Part shown: positions 6,496-13,952 of the stretch, in pieces
Layout of the letters: the number at the start of each line of letters is the position of its first letter
Numbering within the stretch: position 1 is the stretch's first letter
NCBI GenBank assembly: GCA_051652645.1
Contig: JBOFUP010000048.1
Location: 1 to 17,379, forward strand
Direction: 5' to 3'
Source: UBA7332 sp051652645
GTDB taxonomy: Bacteria > Bacteroidota > Bacteroidia > Bacteroidales > UBA7332
DNA: 17,379 bases
Position numbers and translations under genes: made by a program
Notes under the pieces: model-generated
What the model was told of the DNA's origin: nothing
The model's input: the letters and a program-made list of their open reading frames with translations, nothing else
Database searches by the model: none

Positions 6496-7839
6496 TCACA
6501 CACCAGTGTATGAATGTGGAGTTATTTTGTGTAATTCTGCTTTTACTTCGTCAGAAACAGCAAGCCCATCAATAAATATAGCAATAGATTGGGCGTTTAT
6601 CTCCTGATTTGTACGAGTTAGATCTTTGAGTGCTTCGTATGGTTTTGGGTATCCTTCACGACGAAGAATGGTTTGAATACCTTCTGCAACAACAGCCCAA
6701 CAACCTTCTAGGTCATTGTAAATAGCCTTTTCGTTCAAAAGAAGTTTTCCTAATCCTTTAATTGTGCTCTTGATTGCAATTAGAGAGTGAGCAAATGGAA
6801 CACCAACATTTCTTAGTACAGTAGAGTCTGTAAGGTCTCTCTGTAGTCTTGAGATAGGAAGTTTCATTGAAAGGTGTTCAAGGATAGCATTAGCTATACC
6901 AAGATTGCCCTCAGAGTTTTCAAAGTCTATAGGGTTTACTTTATGAGGCATAGCAGATGATCCAACCTCACCTTCTTTGATCTTCTGCTTGAAATACTCC
7001 ATTGAGATATATTGCCACATATCTCGGTTGAGGTCAATGAGGATAGTGTTTACTCTCTTCATTGCGTCGAACTGTGCCGCAAGGTTGTCGTAGTTTGAGA
7101 TCTGTGTTGTCCACTCTTCTCTTTTTATTCCCAGTTTTTCAGAAAGGAATTTGTTTCCAAACTCTTTCCAGTTAAACATAGGATACGCAATGTGGTGAGC
7201 ATTGAAGTTTCCTGTTGCTCCACCGAATTTACCACTGATAGATGTCTCTTTAAGTGATTGGAGCTGTTGCTCTAGTCTGTATACAAATACCATAATCTCC
7301 TTACCAAGACGAGTAGGAGAGGCTGGTTGACCGTGAGTTTTAGCTAGCATTGAGATGGTATCCCATTGGTTAGCATAATCCTTAAGCATTGTTATTAGTT
7401 CCTCTATTGCTGGATAGTATGTCTCTTTAAGAGCATCTGCAATTGAGATAGGAACAGCAGTGTTGTTTATGTCCTGCGATGTTAATCCAAAATGAATAAA
7501 CTCTTTGTATTCATCTAGTCCTAAAGAGTCAAACTTCTCTTTGATGAAATACTCAACAGCCTTAACGTCGTGGTTAGTAACAGCTTCGATAGCTTTTATG
7601 CGTTCGGCATCGCTTTCGTTGAAGTGTTGATAAACCTTTCTGAGCTCCGTAAATAGTTTAGAGTCAATCTTTGCAAGTTGAGGTAAGGGTAGTTCGCAAA
7701 TAGCGATGAAATACTCAATTTCAACAAGGACACGGTAGCGAATTAGAGCATATTCCGAGAAATATAGAGCTAAATCAGCACCTTTGTCTCTGTATCGTCC
7801 GTCAATTGGAGAAATAGCAGTTAAAGAATTAAGTAACAT
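6496..7839 (-). CDS. purB: Adenylosuccinate lyase
   Basis: This enzyme of the fumarase/aspartase superfamily acts twice in purine synthesis. It cleaves SAICAR to AICAR and adenylosuccinate to AMP, releasing fumarate each time. The superfamily signature loop GSSAMPHKVNPIDFEN is present with S294/S295 (E. coli PurB catalytic Ser295 lies in the same motif), and the second catalytic region is TKTHGQPASPT-like here (AKTHGQPASPTRLG, H169). The N-terminus LTAISPIDGRYRDK and the length of 447 match the E. coli-type PurB subfamily, not the shorter B. subtilis type. It has its own -7 box, and no clear terminator separates it from the pseudouridine synthase gene 92 bp downstream. Confidence 0.96.
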   Translation of the reverse strand: MLLNSLTAISPIDGRYRDKGADLALYFSEYALIRYRVLVEIEYFIAICELPLPQLAKIDSKLFTELRKVYQHFNESDAERIKAIEAVTNHDVKAVEYFIKEKFDSLGLDEYKEFIHFGLTSQDINNTAVPISIADALKETYYPAIEELITMLKDYANQWDTISMLAKTHGQPASPTRLGKEIMVFVYRLEQQLQSLKETSISGKFGGATGNFNAHHIAYPMFNWKEFGNKFLSEKLGIKREEWTTQISNYDNLAAQFDAMKRVNTILIDLNRDMWQYISMEYFKQKIKEGEVGSSAMPHKVNPIDFENSEGNLGIANAILEHLSMKLPISRLQRDLTDSTVLRNVGVPFAHSLIAIKSTIKGLGKLLLNEKAIYNDLEGCWAVVAEGIQTILRREGYPKPYEALKDLTRTNQEINAQSIAIFIDGLAVSDEVKAELHKITPHSYTGV

Positions 7840-7868
7840 ACGTATAATAGATCTTTATATATGGTATG

Positions 7869-7876
7869 CAAATGTA
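7869..7876 (-). promoter_or_regulatory. -7 promoter box of purB (TACATTTG)
   Basis: Read on the minus strand this is TACATTTG, a perfect TAnnTTTG, 29 bp before the purB ATG. It suggests purB can be transcribed independently of nhaC. A -33 TTTG at standard spacing is not seen. Confidence 0.5.
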
Positions 7877-7912
7877 CTCCTTTCTAAGGTTATCTCACTG
7901 TTTTTTTACTAT

Positions 7913-9211
7913 TTATTTTGTATACTTACGCGGATATCTAAATATTATTGAGAGTATTGTAGCTATTCCTAAAAAGAAAGGATAGTAGAGGTGTGGTATG
8001 ATCTCAATAGGCGAAATCTTAGCTAGGCCTGCTGCCATAAGAAGTTGTGCACCATAGGGTATAATACCTTGAATAAAGCAAGAGAAAGTGTCAAGTATAC
8101 TTGCTGACTTTCTTGGGTCAATATTGAACTGTTTAGCAACTCTTTTGGCAATTGGTCCTGCGGTTATAATGGCTATTGTGTTGTTGGCTGTGCAGATATT
8201 TGCAAACCCTACTAGTGCAGCTATACTCAATTCCGCTCCTCGTTTGGATCTGACCTTGCTTGTGATGGCATTGATAATATATTCAATACCACCGTTGTAT
8301 CTAATTAGTTCTAGCACTCCTCCTGCAAGTAGAGATATTATTATTAACTCGCTCATATTCATGATTCCATCTCCCATATGACCCATCCACGTCATTGCGT
8401 CAAATGAATTAGTTATGAGACCTATTACGCCTGAAAGGAGTGTGCCTAATATAAGTAGTCTAATTGCGTTCATTCCAGCTAGTGCACATACTATAACGAA
8501 TAGGTAAGGTATCACCTTAATTATTTCTATTTCGTATATGAAGCTGTCGACTTTGATGTTCATACCCATAAATAGGTATATGAAGAATACGATTAATGCG
8601 ACTGGAGCAACAATTCTAATGTTAGCATTGAATTTGTCTCTCATTTCACAACCTTGTGTCTTTGTGGCTGCAATTGTTGTGTCTGATATAAATGAAAGGT
8701 TGTCGCCAAAGAGTGATCCTCCAACAACAACTGCAGTCATCATAGCCAATGAGATGTCGCTCTTTTCTGCTATACCAACAGCTATTGGGGTTAATGCTAC
8801 AATTGTACCCACAGAGGTGCCTATAGAAATTGATATGAAGCAAGCAGCAGCAAAAATACCACCTATGAGAAGGTAGTCCGGAAGTATGCTGAGTGCTAGA
8901 TTTACTGTGGCATCTACTGCTCCCATTGATATGGCTGTTTGGGCAAATGCTCCAGCAAGAATGAAGATCCAGATCATCAGCATTATGTTTTTGTTTGCTG
9001 CTCCAACCGAGAATTGTTCTATTCGACTAGACAAGCTATTGCCTGGAGTAATAAATATTGAAACGATGGCAGAAAACAGAAAAGCTACTGTTATAGGCAT
9101 TTTGTAGAAATCGTCAACAAGAATTGATACTACGAGATACGAAACAAGGAATACAGCTAGAGGCAGAAGGGCTAAAGCATTTGGTTTTGGTTTGTATTGT
9201 TCGTTGGGCAT
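7913..9211 (-). CDS. nhaC: Na+/H+ antiporter, NhaC family
   Basis: This is an inner-membrane protein expected to exchange Na+ (or a related substrate) for protons. The 432-residue chain is mostly hydrophobic, with roughly 11-12 membrane segments starting at ALALLPLAVFLVSYLVVSILV. The NhaC-type stretches GTSVGTIVALTPIAVGIAEKS and VVGGSLFGDNLSFISDTTIAATKTQGCEM are visible; the family also includes malate/lactate antiporters (MleN), so the exact substrate is uncertain. The open frame extends 13 codons further, to 9250, but that ATG lies upstream of a perfect -7 box (9238-9245). The ATG at 9211, giving MPNEQYKPKPNALALLP, is therefore the likely start. A second, unrelated sodium antiporter gene (nhaD) lies 2.5 kb away. 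Confidence 0.88.
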   Translation of the reverse strand: MPNEQYKPKPNALALLPLAVFLVSYLVVSILVDDFYKMPITVAFLFSAIVSIFITPGNSLSSRIEQFSVGAANKNIMLMIWIFILAGAFAQTAISMGAVDATVNLALSILPDYLLIGGIFAAACFISISIGTSVGTIVALTPIAVGIAEKSDISLAMMTAVVVGGSLFGDNLSFISDTTIAATKTQGCEMRDKFNANIRIVAPVALIVFFIYLFMGMNIKVDSFIYEIEIIKVIPYLFVIVCALAGMNAIRLLILGTLLSGVIGLITNSFDAMTWMGHMGDGIMNMSELIIISLLAGGVLELIRYNGGIEYIINAITSKVRSKRGAELSIAALVGFANICTANNTIAIITAGPIAKRVAKQFNIDPRKSASILDTFSCFIQGIIPYGAQLLMAAGLAKISPIEIIPHLYYPFFLGIATILSIIFRYPRKYTK

Positions 9212-9237
9212 TTTGTTGTTTATTGATGTGTAAATCA

Positions 9238-9245
9238 CAAAGATA
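9238..9245 (-). promoter_or_regulatory. -7 promoter box of nhaC (TATCTTTG)
   Basis: On the minus strand this reads TATCTTTG, identical to the gyrB -7 box. Transcription would begin near 9230, about 20 nt before the ATG at 9211 and inside the longest open frame. It therefore decides the nhaC start. No standard -33 TTTG is seen. Confidence 0.6.
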
Positions 9246-9372
9246 GTCACAAATATGGGAGTGTGAAAAGTTTTTTGAGTAACGTTTGCAGCATTAATGT
9301 AACATTGTGATATTTTAGTTTTGCTTTGAAGTTAGAGCTCTGTTGCTTTGATTTCTAAACTGTTTTTAAAAG

Positions 9373-9403
9373 TTAACTGGTAATCTATTTGATAATCAGT
9401 TAA
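9373..9403. repeat. Inverted repeat in the nhaC / GH3 divergent intergenic region
   Basis: TTAACTG (9373-9379) and CAGTTAA (9397-9403) are perfect arms. Inside them the pairing continues with one G-T and one mismatch to ATC/GAT around a TATTT loop, about 13 positions in all. No T run follows on the + strand. It could be an operator for a dimeric regulator or an RNA hairpin in a long leader. Confidence 0.5.
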
Positions 9404-9443
9404 GTTGAATTGTGTTAAAATGGAGCTAAATTAAGGAGTTGAG

Positions 9444-9475
9444 TTTGCAATCTATACTCGAATCGTATATATTTG
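9444..9475 (+). promoter_or_regulatory. Two-element Bacteroidetes promoter (TTTG, 20 bp, TATATTTG)
   Basis: TTTG at 9444-9447 and TATATTTG at 9468-9475 are separated by 20 bp. This matches both elements (-33 TTTG, -7 TAnnTTTG) and the spacing of the Bacteroidetes housekeeping promoter. It is the only promoter in the window where I see both boxes at ideal distance. It points right, with a predicted start near 9482. The next annotated gene begins 140 bp further on, behind a terminator. Confidence 0.65.
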
Positions 9476-9481
9476 TATCAG

Positions 9482-9544
9482 TTTTTCATGGTATTAGATT
9501 TAAGGTTAATAAAGGGTTTAGGTTGTCGTGAGACAACCTTTTCT
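9482..9544 (+). ncRNA. Candidate small RNA or attenuated leader, about 60 nt
   Basis: The unit runs from the predicted start of the promoter at 9444-9475 to the terminator at 9520-9544. The 5' part is AU-rich and looks unstructured; the 3' part is a compact GNRA hairpin with a U-rich tail. This layout is that of a free-standing small RNA, or of a leader in which most transcripts stop before the GH3 gene. AAGGTT at 9502-9507 could also pair with the terminator's 3' arm (9535-9540). A 25-codon frame (ATG at 9488, TAA ending 9565) crosses the hairpin but has no recognisable features. The unit was found by layout only; no known RNA family is recognised. Confidence 0.4.
9520..9544 (+). terminator. 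GNRA-capped intrinsic terminator upstream of the GH3 gene
   Basis: AGGTTGTC (9520-9527) pairs perfectly with GACAACCT (9532-9539) around a GTGA loop, followed by TTTTCTTATTTT. On the minus strand the hairpin is followed by AAACCC, so it works rightward only. No protein-coding gene on + ends upstream of it; nhaC runs the other way. Confidence 0.75.
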
Positions 9545-9622
9545 TATTTTGTCACATTCCAATAAAAAAACATTCGTATATTGCTGCCCGAAGAACTTAA
9601 AACAACCAGTTGAAAACTACTT

Positions 9623-11137
9623 ATGCAATTTACGAAATTCTTTTTCCTATTTCTAGATTCAAGATTAAGTCAGATTGATAGATATGCTGATGAGTCTAAA
9701 GAAATACAGGAGCAACAATTACTTTCTCTTATTGATTCTGCCTACGACACTGAGTGGGGACGCAGATACAAGTATGATAAGCTGGTCAGCTATGAACAGT
9801 TTGCTAGTATTGTACCTATTAGTGGGTATGATGACTTAAAGCCATACATTGACAGGATGATGTTGGGGGAGTCTGATATTCTATGGAAGGGAAGGCCTAA
9901 ATGGTTTGCAAAATCATCAGGAACAACAAATGATAAAAGCAAGTTTATACCTGTTAGTCAATCAGCTTTAGATGATTGTCACTATAAAGGGGCTAAGGAT
10001 GCAATTGCTCTATATTCTAGGATGAATCCTAATAGCAAACTTTTTAGTGGTAAGAGTATGATACTTGGAGGTAGCCACAAGCTTCTTGAGTCATCTACTG
10101 GTATTTCAGTGGGAGACTTATCCGCTATTCTACTTCAGAATAGTCCAGATTACTTCTCACTTCTAAGAGTTCCTGACAAGAAGATAGCCCTAATGGATGA
10201 ATGGGAATCTAAGATAAAGGCAATAGTAGACTCTACTTATAATCAAGATGTAGTATCTCTTGCTGGGGTGCCATCATGGATGTTGGTGCTTCTTAAGGCT
10301 ATTGTCGAGAAGAGTGGGAAGTCTAATATTACGGAAGTATGGCCAAATCTGGAGCTTTTTTTTCATGGAGGTATAAGTTTTTTGCCTTATCGACCACTCT
10401 ATGAGCAGATTATTCCGAAAAAAGAGGTCTATTATGTAGAGACTTACAATGCCTCTGAAGGCTTTTTTGCTATCCAGAATGATCTTAGTGATAGCTCCAT
10501 GTTATTGATGATAGATCTTGGTATATTTTATGAATTTATTCCTATGGATCAGTTTGATCAGCCGAACCGATCCATTATACCTCTTTCAGAGGTTCAAATA
10601 GGACGTAATTATGCAATGGTTATAACCACTAATAGTGGGCTATGGAGGTATATAATTGGAGATACAGTTAGATTTACCTCTCTTAAACCTCATAAGTTAT
10701 TAATAACTGGACGAACAAAACATTTTATGAATGCTTTTGGTGAGGAGGTAATGGTGGACAACGCAGATCGGGCAATAGTATTAGCTTGCCAATCTACAGG
10801 AGTCAAAGTTTTGGATTATACAGCAGCACCTATATATATGTCTGAGGGTAGTGGGGGGGCTCATCAATGGATAGTGGAGTTTGTTACTCCTCCTGAAGAT
10901 ATAACCCAATTTGTTGTGGAGTTGGACAGTGCCCTTAAGAGTCTTAATTCTGATTATGAAGCTAAAAGGTATAAGGACTTAACACTTGGGTTACCTCAAG
11001 TGACTGTGGCTAAAAATGGACTTTTTGCTCAGTGGATGACAAATAGAGGGAAAGTTGGAGGACAAAATAAGGTTCCACGATTGAGTAATACAAGAGAGTT
11101 TGTTGATCAGCTAGTTTTACTTAATGATCAATTATGA
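9623..11137 (+). CDS. GH3-family adenylate-forming enzyme, substrate unknown
   Basis: This is a member of the GH3 (auxin-responsive promoter) family of the ANL adenylating superfamily. Plant members use ATP to activate a carboxylic acid and join it to an amino acid; bacterial members mostly lack known substrates. The three ATP-binding motifs are visible: SSGTTNDKSK from S98 (phosphate loop), YNASEG at 275-280, and RYIIGD ending at D347. The 504-residue length is normal for bacterial homologues, and there is no signal peptide or membrane segment. The C-terminal ~100 residues form the small lid domain (QWMTNRGKVGGQNKVPRL near the end). The next gene downstream encodes a DUF1904 tautomerase-like protein, 144 bp away with its own -7 box. 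The upstream leader may contain an attenuator. Confidence 0.85.
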   Translation: MQFTKFFFLFLDSRLSQIDRYADESKEIQEQQLLSLIDSAYDTEWGRRYKYDKLVSYEQFASIVPISGYDDLKPYIDRMMLGESDILWKGRPKWFAKSSGTTNDKSKFIPVSQSALDDCHYKGAKDAIALYSRMNPNSKLFSGKSMILGGSHKLLESSTGISVGDLSAILLQNSPDYFSLLRVPDKKIALMDEWESKIKAIVDSTYNQDVVSLAGVPSWMLVLLKAIVEKSGKSNITEVWPNLELFFHGGISFLPYRPLYEQIIPKKEVYYVETYNASEGFFAIQNDLSDSSMLLMIDLGIFYEFIPMDQFDQPNRSIIPLSEVQIGRNYAMVITTNSGLWRYIIGDTVRFTSLKPHKLLITGRTKHFMNAFGEEVMVDNADRAIVLACQSTGVKVLDYTAAPIYMSEGSGGAHQWIVEFVTPPEDITQFVVELDSALKSLNSDYEAKRYKDLTLGLPQVTVAKNGLFAQWMTNRGKVGGQNKVPRLSNTREFVDQLVLLNDQL

Positions 11138-11218
11138 CCTTATTAGAGCCCTTTATCACAATTATTGATCTATCAATACTTGTTGTTATGGATTCAAATC
11201 TATTATTCTTCTAGTTTT

Positions 11219-11241
11219 ATAAATTAGAATTTATACTTTTG
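11219..11241 (+). promoter_or_regulatory. -7 box with overlapping palindrome before the DUF1904 gene
   Basis: TACTTTTG (11234-11241) is a perfect TAnnTTTG box 41 bp before the ATG at 11282. The perfect palindrome ATAAATT-AG-AATTTAT (11219-11234) abuts and shares one base with it, a layout expected of a repressor site. A similar 7-2-7 inverted repeat, TATTGAT-CT-ATCAATA, lies at 11163-11178. AT-rich palindromes arise easily by chance, so the operator idea is tentative. Confidence 0.45.
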
Positions 11242-11281
11242 CACCCTACACACATATATTGTATCAATTCAAGTGTATATT

Positions 11282-11608
11282 ATGCCAACAATACGTTTTC
11301 ACGCAGTATGCCCAGATAAGATAGGGATGAATTCAGCTGCATTGATTAAAGAGATTTCACAAATATATAACCTACCACAGGATCATGTATCCATTGAAGT
11401 TGTTCAAAGTAGATTCTTTGATGATAATGGAGAGTCTATGGGTTTTCCATTAGTGGAGGTGTTAGCTTTCAAACGTCCTGTGAAAGTAGAGGATCAAGTT
11501 GCAAAAGCTATTTATAACTCTTTGTTATCAGTGGGTTATGATGATTCAGAGTGTTACTTTTTATATGTAGAAGGTAGACACTATTATGCAAATGGAGAGC
11601 ATTTTTAA
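11282..11608 (+). CDS. DUF1904 tautomerase-like protein
   Basis: This small protein (108 residues) resembles DUF1904, whose members have a tautomerase/MIF-like fold. It starts MPTIRFHAV and ends ...FLYVEGRHYYANGEHF; the closing YYxNGEHF is characteristic of DUF1904 as I know it. The open frame begins at a GTG at 11273, but the ATG at 11282 places Pro at position 2. In the tautomerase superfamily, Pro becomes the catalytic N-terminus once Met is removed, so the shorter start is strongly preferred. The reaction and substrate are unknown. It lies between the GH3 gene and a strong terminator, with its own -7 box, so it may be transcribed alone or with GH3. Confidence 0.8.
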   Translation: MPTIRFHAVCPDKIGMNSAALIKEISQIYNLPQDHVSIEVVQSRFFDDNGESMGFPLVEVLAFKRPVKVEDQVAKAIYNSLLSVGYDDSECYFLYVEGRHYYANGEHF

Positions 11609-11615
11609 ACGATTT

Positions 11616-11657
11616 AAGTATAGCGGTTCGAAACTATCGAATCGCTATACTTGTTTT
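11616..11657 (+). terminator. Intrinsic terminator after the DUF1904 gene
   Basis: A 15-bp stem with one G-T pair (11616-11630 with 11638-11652) and a 7-nt loop is followed by GTTTT. It begins 8 nt after the DUF1904 stop codon and separates it from nhaD. The 3' arm and following G also read TATACTTG, a 7/8 match to the -7 box, which might serve nhaD. Confidence 0.88.
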
Positions 11658-11693
11658 ATACTGATATATTAATTTAACTCAATTCATTTTTTT

Positions 11694-13130
11694 ATGGTAA
11701 TATTGATGATTTTGATCTTCATCATAGGCTATTCTGTAATAGCCCTTGAGCATCCACTAAAGATCGATAAGGCGGCGACAGCTCTGACACTAAGTGTTAT
11801 TCTGTGGATTATTTACATTGTTATGGCAATAGATTATGTGCCATTAGTTAATGCGGAGTTATTTGCTACGCATATTGCAGAGAATGCAATGTTAAGGGAG
11901 GCTTCACTTTGGGATCAAGCACTACACTTTGTTCTAAATGTTCAGATAATTGAACATGTAGGTGAGATAAGTGAGATATTGATATTTCTTATTGGAGCAA
12001 TGACAATTGTTGAGCTTATTGATGCGCACGGTGGATTTGCAATAATAACAGATAGAATTACTACACGACGAAAGAAGAAGCTCCTATGGTTAATTGGATT
12101 CATAACCTTCTTCATGTCTGCAATTTTAGATAACCTTACCACCTCCATCGTTATGACGATGCTGATACGTAAATTAGTATATAGACAAGAAGAGAGATGG
12201 TTATTTGCTGGTATAATTGTGCTGGCGGCTAATAGTGGTGGGGCATGGTCTCCAATAGGTGACGTGACAACAATCATGCTATGGGCTGTAGGCAACGTCT
12301 CAACGACTCCTCTAGCAGCGCATCTATTTATTCCCTCTTTAGCCTCATTTCTTGTACCTCTTTTGTTTGTCTCTAGATACTTCAAAGGAGATTTTGAAGA
12401 GGATGATTCAGATGATTACAAAGAGACTAACGACTCATTCCTATCTTTAGTTTCTCATAAGCAGCGTCTAACTATACTAATCTTAGGTGTTATTGGTTTA
12501 TTGCTTGTTCCTCTGTTTAAATCAATATTTCACATTCCACCTTTCATGGGGGTTATGTTGTCGCTTGGTTTAATTTGGTTATTCACTGAACTTAGATACT
12601 CTAAATTCAATGAGCTAGAAGCAAATGAATCGGTTAGGGTATCTGCTGTTATAAAGAGAATAGATGCTTCTACACTTCTTTTCTTCCTTGGGATTCTACT
12701 CTCTGTGGCTGCATTACAATCGGCAGGTATTTTGACTACACTATCTGAATATCTAGATAAGAATGTGCACAATGTTTATCTTATAAACACTATTATAGGT
12801 ATTAGTTCATCCATCGTAGATAACGTACCTCTTGTGGCTGGTGCTATAGGTATGTATCCACTTATAGATAGTGCTACAGCGGCAGCATCTTCTGACCCTG
12901 CATATTTAGCAAATTTTGTTCAGGATGGAATTTTTTGGCATCTATTGACCTATTGTGCTGGAGTTGGAGGTAGTATTCTTATTATTGGATCTGCAGCAGG
13001 GGTTATAGTTATGGGTCTTGAGAAGATCAGTTTTGGATGGTATCTTAAGAGGATTTCTCTTATCGCTTTGATAGGATATTTAGCTGGTATAGCTGTATAT
13101 GTATTGCAATTGGCTATATTTAATCTCTAA
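11694..13130 (+). CDS. nhaD: Na+/H+ antiporter, NhaD family
   Basis: This is a predicted inner-membrane sodium/proton antiporter of the NhaD type (ion transporter superfamily, related to ArsB). The 478-residue protein has about 11-13 hydrophobic segments. It starts with the typical IIGYSVIALEHPLKIDKAATAL. Conserved polar membrane motifs are SAILDNLTTSIVMTMLI, ANSGGAWSPIGDVTTIMLW in the first half and SSSIVDNVPLVAGAIGMY in the second half, matching the internal two-fold symmetry of the superfamily (DN-T and DN-P motifs). A charged cytoplasmic-type loop (FEEDDSDDYKETNDS) divides the halves. NhaD proteins expel Na+ or Li+ at alkaline pH. Together with nhaC it gives this locus two unrelated sodium exporters. 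Confidence 0.92.
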   Translation: MVILMILIFIIGYSVIALEHPLKIDKAATALTLSVILWIIYIVMAIDYVPLVNAELFATHIAENAMLREASLWDQALHFVLNVQIIEHVGEISEILIFLIGAMTIVELIDAHGGFAIITDRITTRRKKKLLWLIGFITFFMSAILDNLTTSIVMTMLIRKLVYRQEERWLFAGIIVLAANSGGAWSPIGDVTTIMLWAVGNVSTTPLAAHLFIPSLASFLVPLLFVSRYFKGDFEEDDSDDYKETNDSFLSLVSHKQRLTILILGVIGLLLVPLFKSIFHIPPFMGVMLSLGLIWLFTELRYSKFNELEANESVRVSAVIKRIDASTLLFFLGILLSVAALQSAGILTTLSEYLDKNVHNVYLINTIIGISSSIVDNVPLVAGAIGMYPLIDSATAAASSDPAYLANFVQDGIFWHLLTYCAGVGGSILIIGSAAGVIVMGLEKISFGWYLKRISLIALIGYLAGIAVYVLQLAIFNL

Positions 13131-13147
13131 TATTGGATTAAATTGAT

Positions 13148-13192
13148 AAAAGAAAGAGGGTGTGTTCTAATAAACACACCCTCTTTCTTTTT
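13148..13192. terminator. Bidirectional terminator between nhaD and lpxH
   Basis: A perfect 19-bp stem (13148-13166 with 13173-13191) and a 6-nt loop have A/T runs at both outer ends. It lies between convergent genes and should stop transcription from both. Confidence 0.95.
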
Positions 13193-13201
13193 ATAGTAAA
13201 A

Positions 13202-13948
13202 TTAAATTTCAAATTGCTCAACCCATATATCTTCGCCGTCAAAAACGGCAAATGAGTTGTATGAGATCCAATCACCAGTAATAATTAATCTGCTTCTTTG
13301 TGGTAGCATAAGATCCAAAAGTATATGCCTATGTCCGAATAGAAAGAAGTCAACATAATTCTCCTTGAGATATTCTTTGGCATAAATGACTAGATGCTCT
13401 TTCTCTTCTCCTAAATAGGGTATAGCCTCCTTTGAGAGTCTGCTTCTGCATGACCAACTCTTTGCAAAGGCAACACTCCATCTAGGGTGTATAGCAGAGA
13501 ACGCTTTTTGAGCAATCTTGTTTCTGAAGAATGAGCGAAGAAGCTTGAATGCAATGCTGTTGTCTGCAAGGCCATCTCCATGTCCTAACAGAAATCTCTT
13601 CCCACTGTGTTCCACTAGAAGCGGTTGATAGTGTACAGTTACACCTAGCTCTTTTGATATATAGTCAAATATCCAAATGTCGTGATTACCAATAAACCAA
13701 TGAACTTCTATTCCGGAATCTGTTAGTTCTGCTATTTTCCCCAAAAACCGTGTGAATCCTCTTGGGACAACAGTCTTGTATTCAAACCAGAAATCAAAGA
13801 TGTCCCCCAATAGGTATAACCTTTGGCAGTCATGCTTTATTGAATCTAACCATCGAACAAAGCATCTCTCTTTATCTAATGGGTTGTCAAAATATGTGGC
13901 ACCTAGATGAGTGTCTGAAGCGAAGTAAATTCTCTTTCTTGTATCCAT
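13202..13948 (-). CDS. lpxH: UDP-2,3-diacylglucosamine diphosphatase (LpxH-like)
   Basis: This is a calcineurin-like metallophosphoesterase that hydrolyses UDP-2,3-diacylglucosamine to lipid X, the fourth step of lipid A synthesis, at the inner face of the cytoplasmic membrane. Numbering from the chosen start, the metal-binding motifs are SDTHLG (D12, H14), GDIFDFW (D49), GNHD (N88, H89), GHGDG (H123) and GHRH (H206, H208). The length is 248 residues, close to the 240 of E. coli LpxH. The longer frame begins at a TTG (13966) inside the upstream sufT gene; the ATG at 13948 sits 4 nt after the sufT stop and is preferred. The two genes are therefore almost certainly cotranscribed. It ends at a bidirectional terminator. 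Confidence 0.87.
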   Translation of the reverse strand: MDTRKRIYFASDTHLGATYFDNPLDKERCFVRWLDSIKHDCQRLYLLGDIFDFWFEYKTVVPRGFTRFLGKIAELTDSGIEVHWFIGNHDIWIFDYISKELGVTVHYQPLLVEHSGKRFLLGHGDGLADNSIAFKLLRSFFRNKIAQKAFSAIHPRWSVAFAKSWSCRSRLSKEAIPYLGEEKEHLVIYAKEYLKENYVDFFLFGHRHILLDLMLPQRSRLIITGDWISYNSFAVFDGEDIWVEQFEI

Positions 13949-13952
13949 CTTT

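Noticed and set aside
8538..8876. + strand open frames inside nhaC (8088-8381, 8538-8876, 8886-9107)
   Set aside because: They are antisense to a well-supported membrane protein and have no homology I recognise.
9488..9565. 25-codon leader peptide (ATG 9488, TAA ending 9565) across the terminator
   Set aside because: It lacks a run of regulatory codons, would start only a few nt after the predicted transcript start, and has no other support. It is mentioned only as part of the candidate RNA.
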